From: Spirochaetota bacterium
GTDB taxonomy: Bacteria > Spirochaetota > Spirochaetia > Treponematales > Rectinemataceae
Reading direction: 5' to 3'
Length of the DNA stretch: 64,000 nucleotides
NCBI GenBank assembly: GCA_029265615.1
Contig: JAJUIB010000016.1
Span: 1-64,000, forward strand
The notes under the pieces were generated by a model, which had not been told where the DNA came from, searched no databases, and saw nothing but the letters and a program-made list of their open reading frames with translations. The position numbers and the translations under genes are program-made. Position 1 is the stretch's first letter; each line of letters begins with the position of its first letter. Positions 50,895-59,805 of this stretch are shown here, one piece after another.

Positions 50895-51349
50895 GGCGCG
50901 CCCGGCGCCTTTGCGGCGCCGCCTACGCGGCCGCCTGTGGTCGGGGCCGCAGGACGCGTCGTAAGGCCAACCCCCTCGATCCCATGGGCGCGCAGGGTGT
51001 CGAGCACCGAAACCATGAGCTGATAGGGCATATTCTTGTCGCCCTCGAGAACCGCTCGCCGGTCCTTCGGCTCGATCTTCTCCACCGCCTTCGCGATAAG
51101 AGCGTCAAGCCCCGCGAGGGTCGTGCGCTCCTTGCCCACATAGAGCTCGTCCTCGGAAACCGCGACAATCCTGATCTCCGTCACCGCGACTGCCGCGGCG
51201 GTTGTCGCGCCAGGGAGCTCAAGCGCAATGCCCGGCGCGGTTTTGAAGACGCTCGTAATCATGAAGAAGATAACAAGTTGATAGACGACGTCGATGAGCG
51301 GCGTAAGATCGATGTTGATCGTCGGCTTAAGCCTCCGCTCGAACCTCAT
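50891..51349 (-). CDS. exbD: ExbD/TolR biopolymer transport protein
   Basis: 152 residues. INIDLTPLIDVVYQLVIFFM includes the proton-relaying Asp in the single membrane helix, then a periplasmic domain TAVTEIRIVAVSEDELYVGK and VLEGDKNMPYQLMVSVLDTL. Typical length and pattern. Coupled to exbB (GTGA-type overlap at 51346-51349). Confidence 0.95.
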   Translation of the reverse strand: MRFERRLKPTINIDLTPLIDVVYQLVIFFMITSVFKTAPGIALELPGATTAAAVAVTEIRIVAVSEDELYVGKERTTLAGLDALIAKAVEKIEPKDRRAVLEGDKNMPYQLMVSVLDTLRAHGIEGVGLTTRPAAPTTGGRVGGAAKAPGAP

Positions 51350-51978
51350 GCCTTACCCCCCTCCCCGTTCGTGCGGCTTGCGTTGATCATGAGGACGAAG
51401 GCGTTCACCTGGTTCTCCATCTTGACGAGGATGAGATTCACCTTCGTCACGAGGTAGTTATAGAAAATGACAGCCGGCACGGCGACGACAATGCCGCCCA
51501 CCGTCGTGATGAGCGCCTCGGAAACGCCACGGGCAAGAATCGAGGGATCGGCGACCGAGCCGAATCTGCCGAGGACGCCAAAGGCCTTCATGGTGCCGGT
51601 GACCGTGCCGAGAAGACCAAGAAGTGGCGCGATGTGCGCAATTGTGCCAAGGGCGGATATTCCCTTCTCGAGGCGGGGTACCTCCTGAGCGGCGGCGTCC
51701 TTGAGCACCTCCTTCATCGTCGCCTCGGGATAGGCGCGGTGCTCGATGCCCACCCGCATGAGGCCGGAAAGCGGCGAAAGGTTCTGGTCGCAGATGGCGA
51801 GCGCCTCATCGAAGTGTCCCTTTTCGAGCGAAGCCTTGATGCGCTGGAAGAGCTTTTCCTCGTCGACGCGGATCTTGCGGAAGTAGAGAAGCCGTTCGAT
51901 GATGATCGCGGCGCCGACGAGCGACAGGGCCATGATGATCCAGAGGACAAGGCCCCCCTTCACGATGAAACCGATCAT
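51346..51978 (-). CDS. exbB: ExbB/TolQ/MotA proton-channel protein
   Basis: 210 residues, AAGGAG before ATG 51978. GLVLWIIMALSLVGAAIIIE, then RGVSEALITTVGGIVVAVPAV with the channel Thr residues, preceded by LGTIAHIAPLLGLLGTVTGT, are ExbB hallmarks. First gene of the TonB energy operon. No TonB-dependent receptor is seen in this window. Confidence 0.95.
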   Translation of the reverse strand: MIGFIVKGGLVLWIIMALSLVGAAIIIERLLYFRKIRVDEEKLFQRIKASLEKGHFDEALAICDQNLSPLSGLMRVGIEHRAYPEATMKEVLKDAAAQEVPRLEKGISALGTIAHIAPLLGLLGTVTGTMKAFGVLGRFGSVADPSILARGVSEALITTVGGIVVAVPAVIFYNYLVTKVNLILVKMENQVNAFVLMINASRTNGEGGKA

Positions 51979-52135
51979 TGCACGCTCCTTGGGGCGAGTG
52001 TTCCCGATTGTCCTAAAGGCACAGTATAGCGCAAGGTAGCGCCCTACGGACAGGGAACGCCCGCAAGGGCCCCGCGGTTACGAAAATTTACCCCGCGGGC
52101 GCCCCACAGAGGAGCCTTTTAAGGAAAGACCTCTT

Positions 52136-52162
52136 AAGGCAATGCCTTAAAAGGCAATGCCT
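52136..52162. repeat. Two copies of a small palindrome after the AGPS-like gene
   Basis: AAGGCAATGCCTT (52136-52148) and AAGGCAATGCCT (52151-52162) are near-perfect palindromes in tandem, directly at the stop codon of the minus-strand gene. Either copy can form a hairpin, or the two can pair with each other. No U-run follows, so a role in 3' protection or termination is only possible. The rest of the 51979-52161 gap holds a plain ExbB upstream region. Confidence 0.4.
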
Positions 52163-53892
52163 CACCGTCCTGGCTTCCGCATAAAGCGCCTTTTCTCGTC
52201 GGGCAGGTCGAGGGCGATGGTGCCGCCCGGATTCATGATGCCCTTGGGGTCAAAATAGCGCTTGATGGCGCGGAAGAGCCCGATCGCCTCCGGCCCGACG
52301 TCGCCCTCGAGCCAGGGAGCGAAAGCCTTGCCGATGCCGTGGTGGTGGCTCATCGTGGCACCGTGCTTCTGAATCGCGTCGAGTATGCCCGACTGGTAGG
52401 CAAGGTACTCGTCGATGTCGTCCATCTTCGCGATAAAGATAAAGTAGAGGTTACAGCCCTGTGGATAGAAGTGCGACATGTGGGTCATACAGATGGTGTT
52501 CGGCCGGGAATGGCAGAACGCGCGCACGCCCGTGTGCACCTCTTCGAGGTTCGACCAGTTCACCGAGCATTCGAGGGTATCCATGAGGATGCCGAAATCC
52601 TGGAGGTCCTCGCGCATGTAGGGGTCCCGGAAGCGCCCATGCTCCCAGCTCTTCTGGACGAAGCCGGTTGTCGACATAGCGCCGTGCCGCTTGCAGACCG
52701 CATGGACCTTACGCGCCACATGGCGACTGAAACCGGCCTCACCGTCGGCGGTGCCGAGCATGAGACAGCGCTCGCCCTTTTTGAAGCCGCGCAGGCGCAT
52801 GAGCGTGTCGAGCACCGTGCCTTCGACGCCGTAGAGCTTGAGCGCGACATCGGACTCCTCGGGATCGGAGAGTCGGAAAACGGAAGGATGGCCGAACTCG
52901 CCCTGCATGATCTCGCGCGCTGCCTCCTTCGCCTCCTCCCAGTTCGGGAAGATGTACGAGTAGCGCCGCGTGTTCTCAGGCGCATACATGCGGAAGCGCA
53001 AGGTCGCCGCGTAAAGAACACCGAAGGCACCCTCGCTCCCCATCATGATTTCGTCAATATCAGGACCGTTCGCGGCGGCGGGGAATTCCCCCGTGCGGAG
53101 GTCGCAGGTCGGGCAGACGTAGTCCTGGGCAATGACCATGTCGGCCGCATTGCCGTAATAGGTCGAATTCTGGCCCGAGCCCCGCGTCGTCACCCAGCCG
53201 CCGACCGCACTGTACTCGAAGCTCTGAGGGAGGTGGCCGCAGGTGTAGGCACGGCTCGCACCGTGGAGCGCGACAGCATTCCTGAGTTGCCGCTCGAGCT
53301 CGGGGCCCTGCATCCCGGCCTCGACCGTGATGGTGTGGTTCTTCTCGTCGAACTTGAGCACGCGGTTGAGGTGGACGCGCATGTCGAGGGTGACGCCGCC
53401 CTTCACCGCCTCGACGCCGCGCGTCACCGACGAGCCGCCGCCGTACACGTAGAGCGGGATGACGTGCTCATTGCAGTAGTCGACGATAGCGCGAAGGTCC
53501 TCGCGGCTTTTCGGCTGGAGCACGAGGTCGGGGATGTTCTCGATAATGCCCTTTCTGAGGCGCATCGCATCGACCATGGTCTTGCCGTAGGCGACGCGGA
53601 GTCGGTGATAGACGTCGGTGAAGGCGTTCTCGCTTCCGACGACCGCCGTCAGGGCCTCAACGTGGCGGGACTCAAGGCGGCAGGGCAGGTTCTCAGGCAC
53701 CGTCTCCATCCCCGTCTCGCGCGGATGCATGAAGTGCTCGTCATCAAGCCCGAAGGTCTCCTTCATGAGCGCGTAGAGCCGCTTGTTGGGATGCTTGTAC
53801 GCCTCGGGATCCCCCCACTTGAAGATTGAACGGAAGCTCCGCTCAGGAAGACTACCCTCGAACCACTTCGGCGTAAATCCGGCATTTCTCAT
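52162..53892 (-). CDS. Alkyldihydroxyacetonephosphate synthase-like FAD-binding oxidase
   Basis: 576 residues, AAGGAG before ATG 53892. The VAO/FAD-4 domain has PLYVYGGGSSVTRGVEAVKG, then GHLPQSFEYSAVGGWVTTRG and SGQNSTYYGN, and the C-terminal SHHHGIGK, the conserved His cluster of AGPS. This is closer to AGPS than to GlcD or lactate oxidases. AGPS exchanges acyl for alkyl on acyl-DHAP in ether-lipid synthesis. Its operon with Glp-type dehydrogenases and a FGGY kinase fits a glycerol-phosphate/DHAP substrate, but an oxidative role on another polyol phosphate cannot be excluded. Confidence 0.85.
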   Translation of the reverse strand: MRNAGFTPKWFEGSLPERSFRSIFKWGDPEAYKHPNKRLYALMKETFGLDDEHFMHPRETGMETVPENLPCRLESRHVEALTAVVGSENAFTDVYHRLRVAYGKTMVDAMRLRKGIIENIPDLVLQPKSREDLRAIVDYCNEHVIPLYVYGGGSSVTRGVEAVKGGVTLDMRVHLNRVLKFDEKNHTITVEAGMQGPELERQLRNAVALHGASRAYTCGHLPQSFEYSAVGGWVTTRGSGQNSTYYGNAADMVIAQDYVCPTCDLRTGEFPAAANGPDIDEIMMGSEGAFGVLYAATLRFRMYAPENTRRYSYIFPNWEEAKEAAREIMQGEFGHPSVFRLSDPEESDVALKLYGVEGTVLDTLMRLRGFKKGERCLMLGTADGEAGFSRHVARKVHAVCKRHGAMSTTGFVQKSWEHGRFRDPYMREDLQDFGILMDTLECSVNWSNLEEVHTGVRAFCHSRPNTICMTHMSHFYPQGCNLYFIFIAKMDDIDEYLAYQSGILDAIQKHGATMSHHHGIGKAFAPWLEGDVGPEAIGLFRAIKRYFDPKGIMNPGGTIALDLPDEKRRFMRKPGR

Positions 53893-53903
53893 GTCAATGC
53901 TCC

Positions 53904-55469
53904 TTAAACCCTGCGTCCAACAATTTCAGGGTAATTAGTTATTTCGCGTATCTCTTCATAGAGCGGCATGAGCGCCGCGTGCATCCTGCGGTATACGCGT
54001 TCGTAAAGTTCCCGGTAGAGTTCCGCCCTGACCTGATCTGGCTCGAATACGGTGGAGCGGCGTGCCATCGCCTTCGCAGCCGCCTCGACGTCGGGGTAGA
54101 CGCCGACACCAGCCGCCGTCACCATCGCCGCGCCGAGGCCGCTTGTCTCGAAAGTCTCTCCCCGAGCGAGGGGGAGGTCGAACACGTCAGCCGTTATGCG
54201 GCAGATCTCATCAGACTGGCTTGCACCGCCAGAGACTAAAAGCTCGCGCACTCTGGCGCGCCCCGCCCGCTCGATGGCGCCAAGTCCATCCTTGAGGCCG
54301 TAAGCGAGGCCCTCGATGATCGCCCTGTAGAGGTAGGCCCGGTCGTGCACATCGCCAAAACCAATCACTGCACCCTTCGCCGAAGGCATCTTGAGCGAGG
54401 GGGTCCAGTAGGGCTGCATCATGAGCCCGTGGCCGCCCGCGGGCGTTCTGCGCAAGAGCTCGTCGAGCATCGCCTCGGGGGCGATGCCGCGGCGCTCCGC
54501 CTCGACTACTTCGGCGTAGGCGAACTGGCGCTTGAACCAGGTAATCATCCAGTAGCCGCGGAATATCTCGACCTCGGCGTTGTAGCGGCCGGGGATAGGC
54601 GCAGGGTATGCCGGCATAAAAGCGATCGGTTCGAAGTAGCGCTCGCTTGTGGTCTGTATCGTCGCGGTGGTGCCGAACGAGAGACTTGCGGACCCGGGCC
54701 CTGTCACCCCCATACCGAGAGTCTCGCAACCCTTGTCGGACCCGGCGGCCACGAGCGGCACGCCCGCGGGGATGCCGGTCTCGCGGGCGGCCCGCTCAGA
54801 TATCCGCCCGATAATCTCGCCCGCCTTGACAAGGCGCGGTAGCTTCTCGTGCGGCACGGGAAAGAGCCGTGCGTTGAGCGATCCAGGCTTTGCCCAGTCC
54901 TGGCGCCGGTAGTCGACCGGAATATGCCCGATGACCGAGGCGACCGAATCGGCGAACTCGCCTGTAAGGCAATGCGTGAGGTAGCCGGATACCATGGCAA
55001 CCTTGTGCGTAGCCGCCCAGATCTCAGGCTCGTGCTGCATAATCCAGTTGGTCTTGCCTTCCTCCTGCGTGGCGATAACCGCCTCGCCCATGCCCACGAG
55101 GCTGAGCGCAAGCCGCAGGGGCAGAGATGGACGGTAAGGCGGCGCCGCCTTACGCACATCGAGCCAGAGTATCGCCTTGCGGAGCGGCTTTCCCGATGCG
55201 TCCAGACAGATCACCGAATCGCGCTGGGCAGTGACCCCAACCCCTGCGACCGTCTCCATAAGCTCAGGGCGCTCCGCGGCAATGCCGCGGCAGGCCTCGA
55301 CGGCCGCGCGCCAATACACACGAGGATCCTGCTCGGCCCGGCCTGGCTCGCCCTGCTCGTAGGGCTCGTACTCGACCTTGCGCTTCGCAAGGAGGTGCCC
55401 TTCTAAGTCGAAGACGAGAGCCCGCGTACTCTGAGTGCCGCAGTCTATGGAAAGAAGCGTTTCACGCAT
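53904..55469 (-). CDS. FGGY-family carbohydrate kinase
   Basis: 521 residues from ATG 55469, four bases after the DUF1667 stop. LLSIDCGTQSTRALVFD phosphate-binding loop, GVTAQRDSVICLD, IEGLAYGLKDGLGAIERAG and SGGASQSDEICRITADVF are FGGY motifs. Glycerol, xylulose, erythritol and related sugars are substrates of this family; the surrounding glycerol-phosphate-type genes favour glycerol or a close polyol. Not diagnostic of GlpK itself. Confidence 0.9.
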   Translation of the reverse strand: MRETLLSIDCGTQSTRALVFDLEGHLLAKRKVEYEPYEQGEPGRAEQDPRVYWRAAVEACRGIAAERPELMETVAGVGVTAQRDSVICLDASGKPLRKAILWLDVRKAAPPYRPSLPLRLALSLVGMGEAVIATQEEGKTNWIMQHEPEIWAATHKVAMVSGYLTHCLTGEFADSVASVIGHIPVDYRRQDWAKPGSLNARLFPVPHEKLPRLVKAGEIIGRISERAARETGIPAGVPLVAAGSDKGCETLGMGVTGPGSASLSFGTTATIQTTSERYFEPIAFMPAYPAPIPGRYNAEVEIFRGYWMITWFKRQFAYAEVVEAERRGIAPEAMLDELLRRTPAGGHGLMMQPYWTPSLKMPSAKGAVIGFGDVHDRAYLYRAIIEGLAYGLKDGLGAIERAGRARVRELLVSGGASQSDEICRITADVFDLPLARGETFETSGLGAAMVTAAGVGVYPDVEAAAKAMARRSTVFEPDQVRAELYRELYERVYRRMHAALMPLYEEIREITNYPEIVGRRV

Positions 55470-55473
55470 GGCT

Positions 55474-55845
55474 TTACGCCCTTTCAAGAGAGTCCGTGGC
55501 GACGAGATCGACGCCAAGACCGCAGAGATCGCGCAGGATCACGTCACCGCAGGCGACAGGCGCCTCAACGATGAGACCGTCGAGCGCGCGGCAGACCTCC
55601 ACGAGGCGGCCGAGGGGCACCGCACCCGCGGTCTTGACGGGAAGCCGCCGCAGCGCCGCGCCCCGTATCGCGACTGTCGTCGTGAGCACGCGGCGCGGAT
55701 CGGCGATTTCAGAGCGAGCATAGTCCTCTCCCCGTCGACACGCGTTGCCCGATACACCGACTAACAAGCCACCTTCGTCCGTTTCGACCTCGAGCGCACA
55801 GCCCCGTGGACAGACGACGCACACAAATTTCCGCTTAGCGCCCAT
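55474..55845 (-). CDS. DUF1667 protein with N-terminal CxxC
   Basis: 123 residues from ATG 55845 (GGGGGAAGG). FVCVVCPRGCALEVE and GNACRRGEDYARSE carry a four-Cys pattern (CxxCxxxC plus C) able to hold metal or an iron-sulfur cluster. DUF1667 genes usually follow a GlpA-like and a GlpB-like FAD oxidoreductase, as here, so it is probably the third, small subunit of this dehydrogenase. Overlaps the FAD gene by 11 bases. Confidence 0.9.
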   Translation of the reverse strand: MGAKRKFVCVVCPRGCALEVETDEGGLLVGVSGNACRRGEDYARSEIADPRRVLTTTVAIRGAALRRLPVKTAGAVPLGRLVEVCRALDGLIVEAPVACGDVILRDLCGLGVDLVATDSLERA

Positions 55846-57181
55846 CGCCTTCCCCCTTGTCCGCAAGCTCGAGCGAAATTTGCGTAGCGCCTTCAGGTAC
55901 CGCGGCTACGTCGATTTCGAGTCGCTCCATCTCGGGCGGGCGGAGCACCGCATAACGCTTTTTAAGCACGGTTGCACCACCTGATGCGACGCGCACCACG
56001 CCGCCTTCGGCCCTTGTCGCGTTGACGCGGAAATAGAGTACGGCCTTGCCCCCGCGGGCGCGGTCGATAAACTGGGGCACCGCGTAGAGGAAGCCCGATC
56101 CCGCCTTGACCGGAATAAGTTCTCGCTCTGGAATCGGTACTCCTTCGCGCCGTGCGGCGGCGAACAGGGCGGCCGCCCTTCCCGCTTGCTCGCCCGATTC
56201 GGAGACGTAGTCGACAAGGTCGTTCACATGGAGCGCGTTACCGCAGACGAAGATGCCCTCGTCCGCGCGCTCGGCTTCCGCCATGCGCCCCTCCTGATCG
56301 ACGCGCGGCCCGCGCGTCGCAGGATCGAGCGCAAGCCCAAGCGACACGGCGAGCTCGTTCTCGGGGATAAGGCCGACTGATAGGACAAGGGTGTCGCATT
56401 CGACATATCGCTCGCTGCCCGGGATCGGTGTTCCGCGCCGATCCACGCTGGCGACCGTCACCCCCTGAACCCGCCTGTCGCCATGCACCGCGGTCACCGT
56501 CGTCGAAAGGTTGAGGGGTATGCCGAAGTCCTCGAGGCACTGCCGCACATTGCGCGACAGCCCCGACGGCTCGCTCTTTATCTCGTAGACGCCCTCGACC
56601 TCCACGCCCTCGAGGAAAAGCCTCCGCGCCATGATGAGACCGATGTCGCCCGAACCAAGGATGACCGCACGGTGTCCCGGAAGAAGACCCTCGATATTGA
56701 CAAGGTGCTGGGCGAGCCCCGCGGTGAAAACGCCCGCAGGGCGCTCGCCGTGGATAAACACCTGGCGATCGGTCCTTTCGCGGCAGCCGGTCGCAAGCAC
56801 AAGGCTCCGCGCTGCCGCGACGAAGACGCCTTCGTCCCGGCTCACGCATTCAAGCACATACCGCACACCTCCGTCTCCACAGGTCTCGCGCCTTGCGGCG
56901 TGAACAAAGGCGCCAAGGTGCGTAGCGAGCACCGTCCCCTTTGACGTCGCCTCCACGACGCGGTCGGCAAATCTCCGCGCATATTCGGGCCCCGCAAGCT
57001 GCTCGCCAAAGCGGACGAGCCCGAAGCCGTCGTGCACGCACTGTTTGAGAATTCCCCCGAGGCGGTCTTCGCGCTCGATGATCCCCGTTCGCGCTCCGTT
57101 TTCCGCCGCCGAAAGCGCGGCGGAAAGTCCCGCGGGCCCACCGCCAACCACGAGGACGTCGTAGTCCTTTCTCGACACCAT
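55835..57181 (-). CDS. FAD/NAD-dependent oxidoreductase, companion of GlpA-like dehydrogenase
   Basis: 448 residues from ATG 57181 (GGAGGG). VLVVGGGPAGLSAALSAAENG FAD site (Gly-rich), GGILKQCVHDGFGL, the second dinucleotide fold VILGSGDIGLIMARRLFLEG and GIFVCGNALHVNDLVDYVSE. Related to HcnB/OoxA and thioredoxin-reductase-like subunits without the redox Cys pair. It likely passes electrons between the GlpA-like flavin and NAD or a DUF1667-held cluster. Confidence 0.9.
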   Translation of the reverse strand: MVSRKDYDVLVVGGGPAGLSAALSAAENGARTGIIEREDRLGGILKQCVHDGFGLVRFGEQLAGPEYARRFADRVVEATSKGTVLATHLGAFVHAARRETCGDGGVRYVLECVSRDEGVFVAAARSLVLATGCRERTDRQVFIHGERPAGVFTAGLAQHLVNIEGLLPGHRAVILGSGDIGLIMARRLFLEGVEVEGVYEIKSEPSGLSRNVRQCLEDFGIPLNLSTTVTAVHGDRRVQGVTVASVDRRGTPIPGSERYVECDTLVLSVGLIPENELAVSLGLALDPATRGPRVDQEGRMAEAERADEGIFVCGNALHVNDLVDYVSESGEQAGRAAALFAAARREGVPIPERELIPVKAGSGFLYAVPQFIDRARGGKAVLYFRVNATRAEGGVVRVASGGATVLKKRYAVLRPPEMERLEIDVAAVPEGATQISLELADKGEGDGR

Positions 57182-57185
57182 AACT

Positions 57186-58940
57186 TCAAGCCCTCCGCTT
57201 CGTCTCGCCGAGCGCGATGCGCGATCCTGGCCCCTTTTTCGTAACCTCGGAAAGCTCGACGCCGAGCTCGCTGGCGAGGATCTCCATGACGCGCGGCGTG
57301 CAGAATCCGCCGTGGCAGCGTCCCATACCCGCACGCACGCGGCGCTTTACCGCGTCGAGACTCCTTGCGGAAAGCGGCGCGCGGACTGCGTCGCGTATTT
57401 CGCCCTCGGAGACCTCCTCGCAGCGGCAGACGATGCGGCCGTATTCGGGCCGCCGTGCGACAAGCTTCGCGCGTTCCTCAAGCGAAAGGCGGCGCAGGTC
57501 GACGGGCGCCTCGCGGAAGGGCCTGAACGCGGTGTTCGGCACGATACGCGTTGAAGTTCCAAGAATGTCGAGCGTCATCTTCGCGACATCCTCCGCGATC
57601 GCGGGCGCGGAGGCGAGTCCCGGCGATTGGATGCCGGCCGCATGCACAAGGTTCGCGACGCGGCGCGAGGGCTCGATGACGAAATCCTCCTCCCATGTGC
57701 AGGGGCGCACACCCGCGAAGTACGTTATGGCCATCGAGGGTGAAAGTTTCAGATTGAGTCCAATGTGCCGCTCGAGCTGCCTGATTTCCGCGGGGCTCGT
57801 TGCGTAGAGCTCGCGACCGGGAAGTTCGTTCGCGGTCGGTCCGACGAGAATGTTGCCCTCCACCGTCGGAACGAGGCCTCCGCCCTTCGTGTGCGTTCGC
57901 GCCTGGAGGAGGGAGGGCTTTGCCATGATGTGCCGCTGAAAGTCGCCCGACTGCACATCGAGAATCATGTCAGTGCCTCGCCGCTGATGAAGGCTGAAGA
58001 ATCGGTCGTCGGCCCATCCTGCGACGACATCGGCCCAGTTGCCCGCAGCGTTGACGACCACCTTGACGGAGAAATTCCCCCGGTCTGTCCTAACATGCGT
58101 TATGCGATTCCCCTCCCGCTCAAAGCCCGTCGCGAGCGTGAAGAGCGATATGCGCACCCCATTTGCCGCAGCGCTCTCCGCGAGGGCTACCGTCGCCTTG
58201 TAGGGCGAGATGATGCCGGCACTCGGAAGGAAGAAGGCGCCGTGCTGGTCACCTGTTACCCAGGGTTCCTCTGCACGGAGCCGACGCGCGCTCCAGTACT
58301 CCCAGCCGTCGACACCATTTTTCGCCGCGCGAGACGCGAAGGCGGGGTAGAGCGCCGCGTGGGCCCGGCTTTCATAGATCACGATCGAGCCGGGACGGGA
58401 GAACTCGATGCCGAGTTCGCGAGCAAGCGGCTCCCAGAGACGGTTTCCGCGCACATTGTAGGCGGCCTTGCGCGTACCCGGCTTCGCGGCGAAGCCGTCG
58501 TGGATCATGCCATCGTTGCGGCTCGATGTATGGCACGCAACGTCTTCTTCCTTTTCAAGGAGAATCACGGAGATGCGCCACTTGGAAAGTTCGCGCGCGA
58601 TCGCGCAGCCTACAACGCCTCCCCCCACCACCGCCACATCGAAGGAAAGCCCCTCGAGGGGGTGTTCGCCGCTCGCGACGTCGCCGTTACCGACGTCGCC
58701 GTTACCGGCGCCTGTCAGGGCGCCGCGTGGCTGCTCGGTCGCCGCCCAGGGCGCCTCGGCGGCGACGATGTCGTTGACGACCCCGCGATAGCCTCGGTTC
58801 GCGGCAAAGTAGCCAGCCGCGAGCCGTGCTTCCCAGGTGTCGGTCTCTCCTTCGAGAACAATCGCGCCGCGGTCCTCGCGGGCATCCACATCCCGGCCCG
58901 CAATCCGGCGTAGCCCCTCGCGTAGCTTTTCCAGTTTCAC
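57186..58940 (-). CDS. GlpA-like FAD dehydrogenase with N-terminal BON-like domain and C-terminal BFD [2Fe-2S] domain
   Basis: 584 residues from GTG 58940 (AGGAGG upstream; GTGA overlap with the regulator). Residues 1-62 resemble a BON/transport-associated fold (DREDRGAIVLEGET-like start AREDRGAIVLEGETDTWEAR and GYRGVVNDIV). A linker repeats GNGDV twice (about 78-88). The GlpA FAD domain starts DVAVVGGGVVGCAIARELS, with CHTSSRNDGMIHDGF active-site segment. The C-terminal BFD domain has IVCRCEEV and GMGRCHGGFC. Likely oxidises a glycerol-3-phosphate-type substrate with the next two gene products. Confidence 0.88.
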   Translation of the reverse strand: MKLEKLREGLRRIAGRDVDAREDRGAIVLEGETDTWEARLAAGYFAANRGYRGVVNDIVAAEAPWAATEQPRGALTGAGNGDVGNGDVASGEHPLEGLSFDVAVVGGGVVGCAIARELSKWRISVILLEKEEDVACHTSSRNDGMIHDGFAAKPGTRKAAYNVRGNRLWEPLARELGIEFSRPGSIVIYESRAHAALYPAFASRAAKNGVDGWEYWSARRLRAEEPWVTGDQHGAFFLPSAGIISPYKATVALAESAAANGVRISLFTLATGFEREGNRITHVRTDRGNFSVKVVVNAAGNWADVVAGWADDRFFSLHQRRGTDMILDVQSGDFQRHIMAKPSLLQARTHTKGGGLVPTVEGNILVGPTANELPGRELYATSPAEIRQLERHIGLNLKLSPSMAITYFAGVRPCTWEEDFVIEPSRRVANLVHAAGIQSPGLASAPAIAEDVAKMTLDILGTSTRIVPNTAFRPFREAPVDLRRLSLEERAKLVARRPEYGRIVCRCEEVSEGEIRDAVRAPLSARSLDAVKRRVRAGMGRCHGGFCTPRVMEILASELGVELSEVTKKGPGSRIALGETKRRA

Positions 58941-59776
58941 GCACTGCCTCCTATCCCGCCCTCGGCGCCGCCATTCTCAGCGCCGCCATTCTCGGCGCTG
59001 CCGTCCACGGAGCCGCACACCGCGCCCCGCGATCCAAGCGCGCGACGGAGGGTCCGTTCGCCGTACTCGAGGATGTTCCGCATCGCCTGTGCAGCACCCT
59101 CGCCCCGCCCCGCCGCGATTTCCGCAACAAGGTCGCGGTGGAGCCCGAACACGACGGGCAACACCGTGAAGTCACCGTAGAAACGGTCGAGGATCTGCAA
59201 GTAGATTCGCTTGAGCGAATTCATAAGAAGAGGGAACACATCGTTCCCCGATGCGAGCGCGATGTCGTGGTGGAACTCGTAGTCAAGGAGTGCAACATCG
59301 CGCGCCTCGCGCGGCTCAAGCAGGCGCTCCTTGGCGAGTACCTTCTCGAGCGCATCGAGCTGGGCGGGCGTCCGCCTGCGTGCGGCAAGACGGGCGGTTT
59401 CCGTTTCGAAGAGGAGGCGGAGCTCAAGGAGGCTGTCAAAGAGCCGCGGAGAAAGATCGCCGCCTGCATAGCTCATGAGCGATAGGAGCATTTCCACCGA
59501 ACCCTCGCGCCGCCAGTCCGCGACAAAGACGCCTCTCCGCGCTTCGATGCGCACAAGGCCGCGCTGTGAAAGCTCATTGAGCGCCGCATGGACGACGGGG
59601 CGCGAGGCTCCAAGACTCTCCGCAAGCTCACGCTCCGCAGGGAGCTGGTCCCCCGGCGCAAAGCGCCCCGAGAGGATGAGCGATTCGAAGCGGGCGATGA
59701 ACTCATCCTTGCGCGCACGCGGCGTGCGCGGCGATTCAGGCGATGTCCGCTGAGGCCCGGGCGATTCTTCTGGCAT
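58937..59776 (-). CDS. FadR-type GntR regulator (FCD domain)
   Basis: 279 residues from ATG 59776, which has AAGGA upstream; a longer frame would run through the palindromic operator and is rejected. Winged helix about residues 20-90 (GDQLPAERELAESLGASRPV; VRIEARRGVFVADW). FCD ligand domain with DYEFHHDIALASGNDVF and LHRDLVAEIAAG metal/ligand His residues. The C-terminus carries short ENGGA/ENGGAEGG repeats. First gene of the operon to 52162, probably autoregulated by the site at 59791-59805, with a polyol phosphate or related acid as ligand (inference). Confidence 0.92.
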   Translation of the reverse strand: MPEESPGPQRTSPESPRTPRARKDEFIARFESLILSGRFAPGDQLPAERELAESLGASRPVVHAALNELSQRGLVRIEARRGVFVADWRREGSVEMLLSLMSYAGGDLSPRLFDSLLELRLLFETETARLAARRRTPAQLDALEKVLAKERLLEPREARDVALLDYEFHHDIALASGNDVFPLLMNSLKRIYLQILDRFYGDFTVLPVVFGLHRDLVAEIAAGRGEGAAQAMRNILEYGERTLRRALGSRGAVCGSVDGSAENGGAENGGAEGGIGGSA

Positions 59777-59790
59777 ATCCAGTCCTTGCA

Positions 59791-59805
59791 TCTGGTAATA
59801 CCAGA
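59791..59805. promoter_or_regulatory. FadR-type operator of the Glp-like operon
   Basis: TCTGGTAATACCAGA is a perfect 15-bp palindrome and contains TGGT-N3-ACCA, the FCD-GntR consensus (TNGT-Nx-ACNA). It lies just upstream of the Shine-Dalgarno of the regulator gene, so binding would block the operon's own transcript. No second copy was noticed in the window. Confidence 0.75.

Noticed and set aside
52339-53829. Long plus-strand open frame (about 496 codons) opposite the AGPS-like gene
   Set aside because: Antisense reading of a well-supported coding sequence in a GC-rich genome; its protein is rich in Arg, His, Val and Glu without domains.
57765-58913. Long plus-strand open frame opposite the BON-GlpA gene
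   Set aside because: Shadow frame: the minus strand carries clear FAD and BFD motifs over the same bases.
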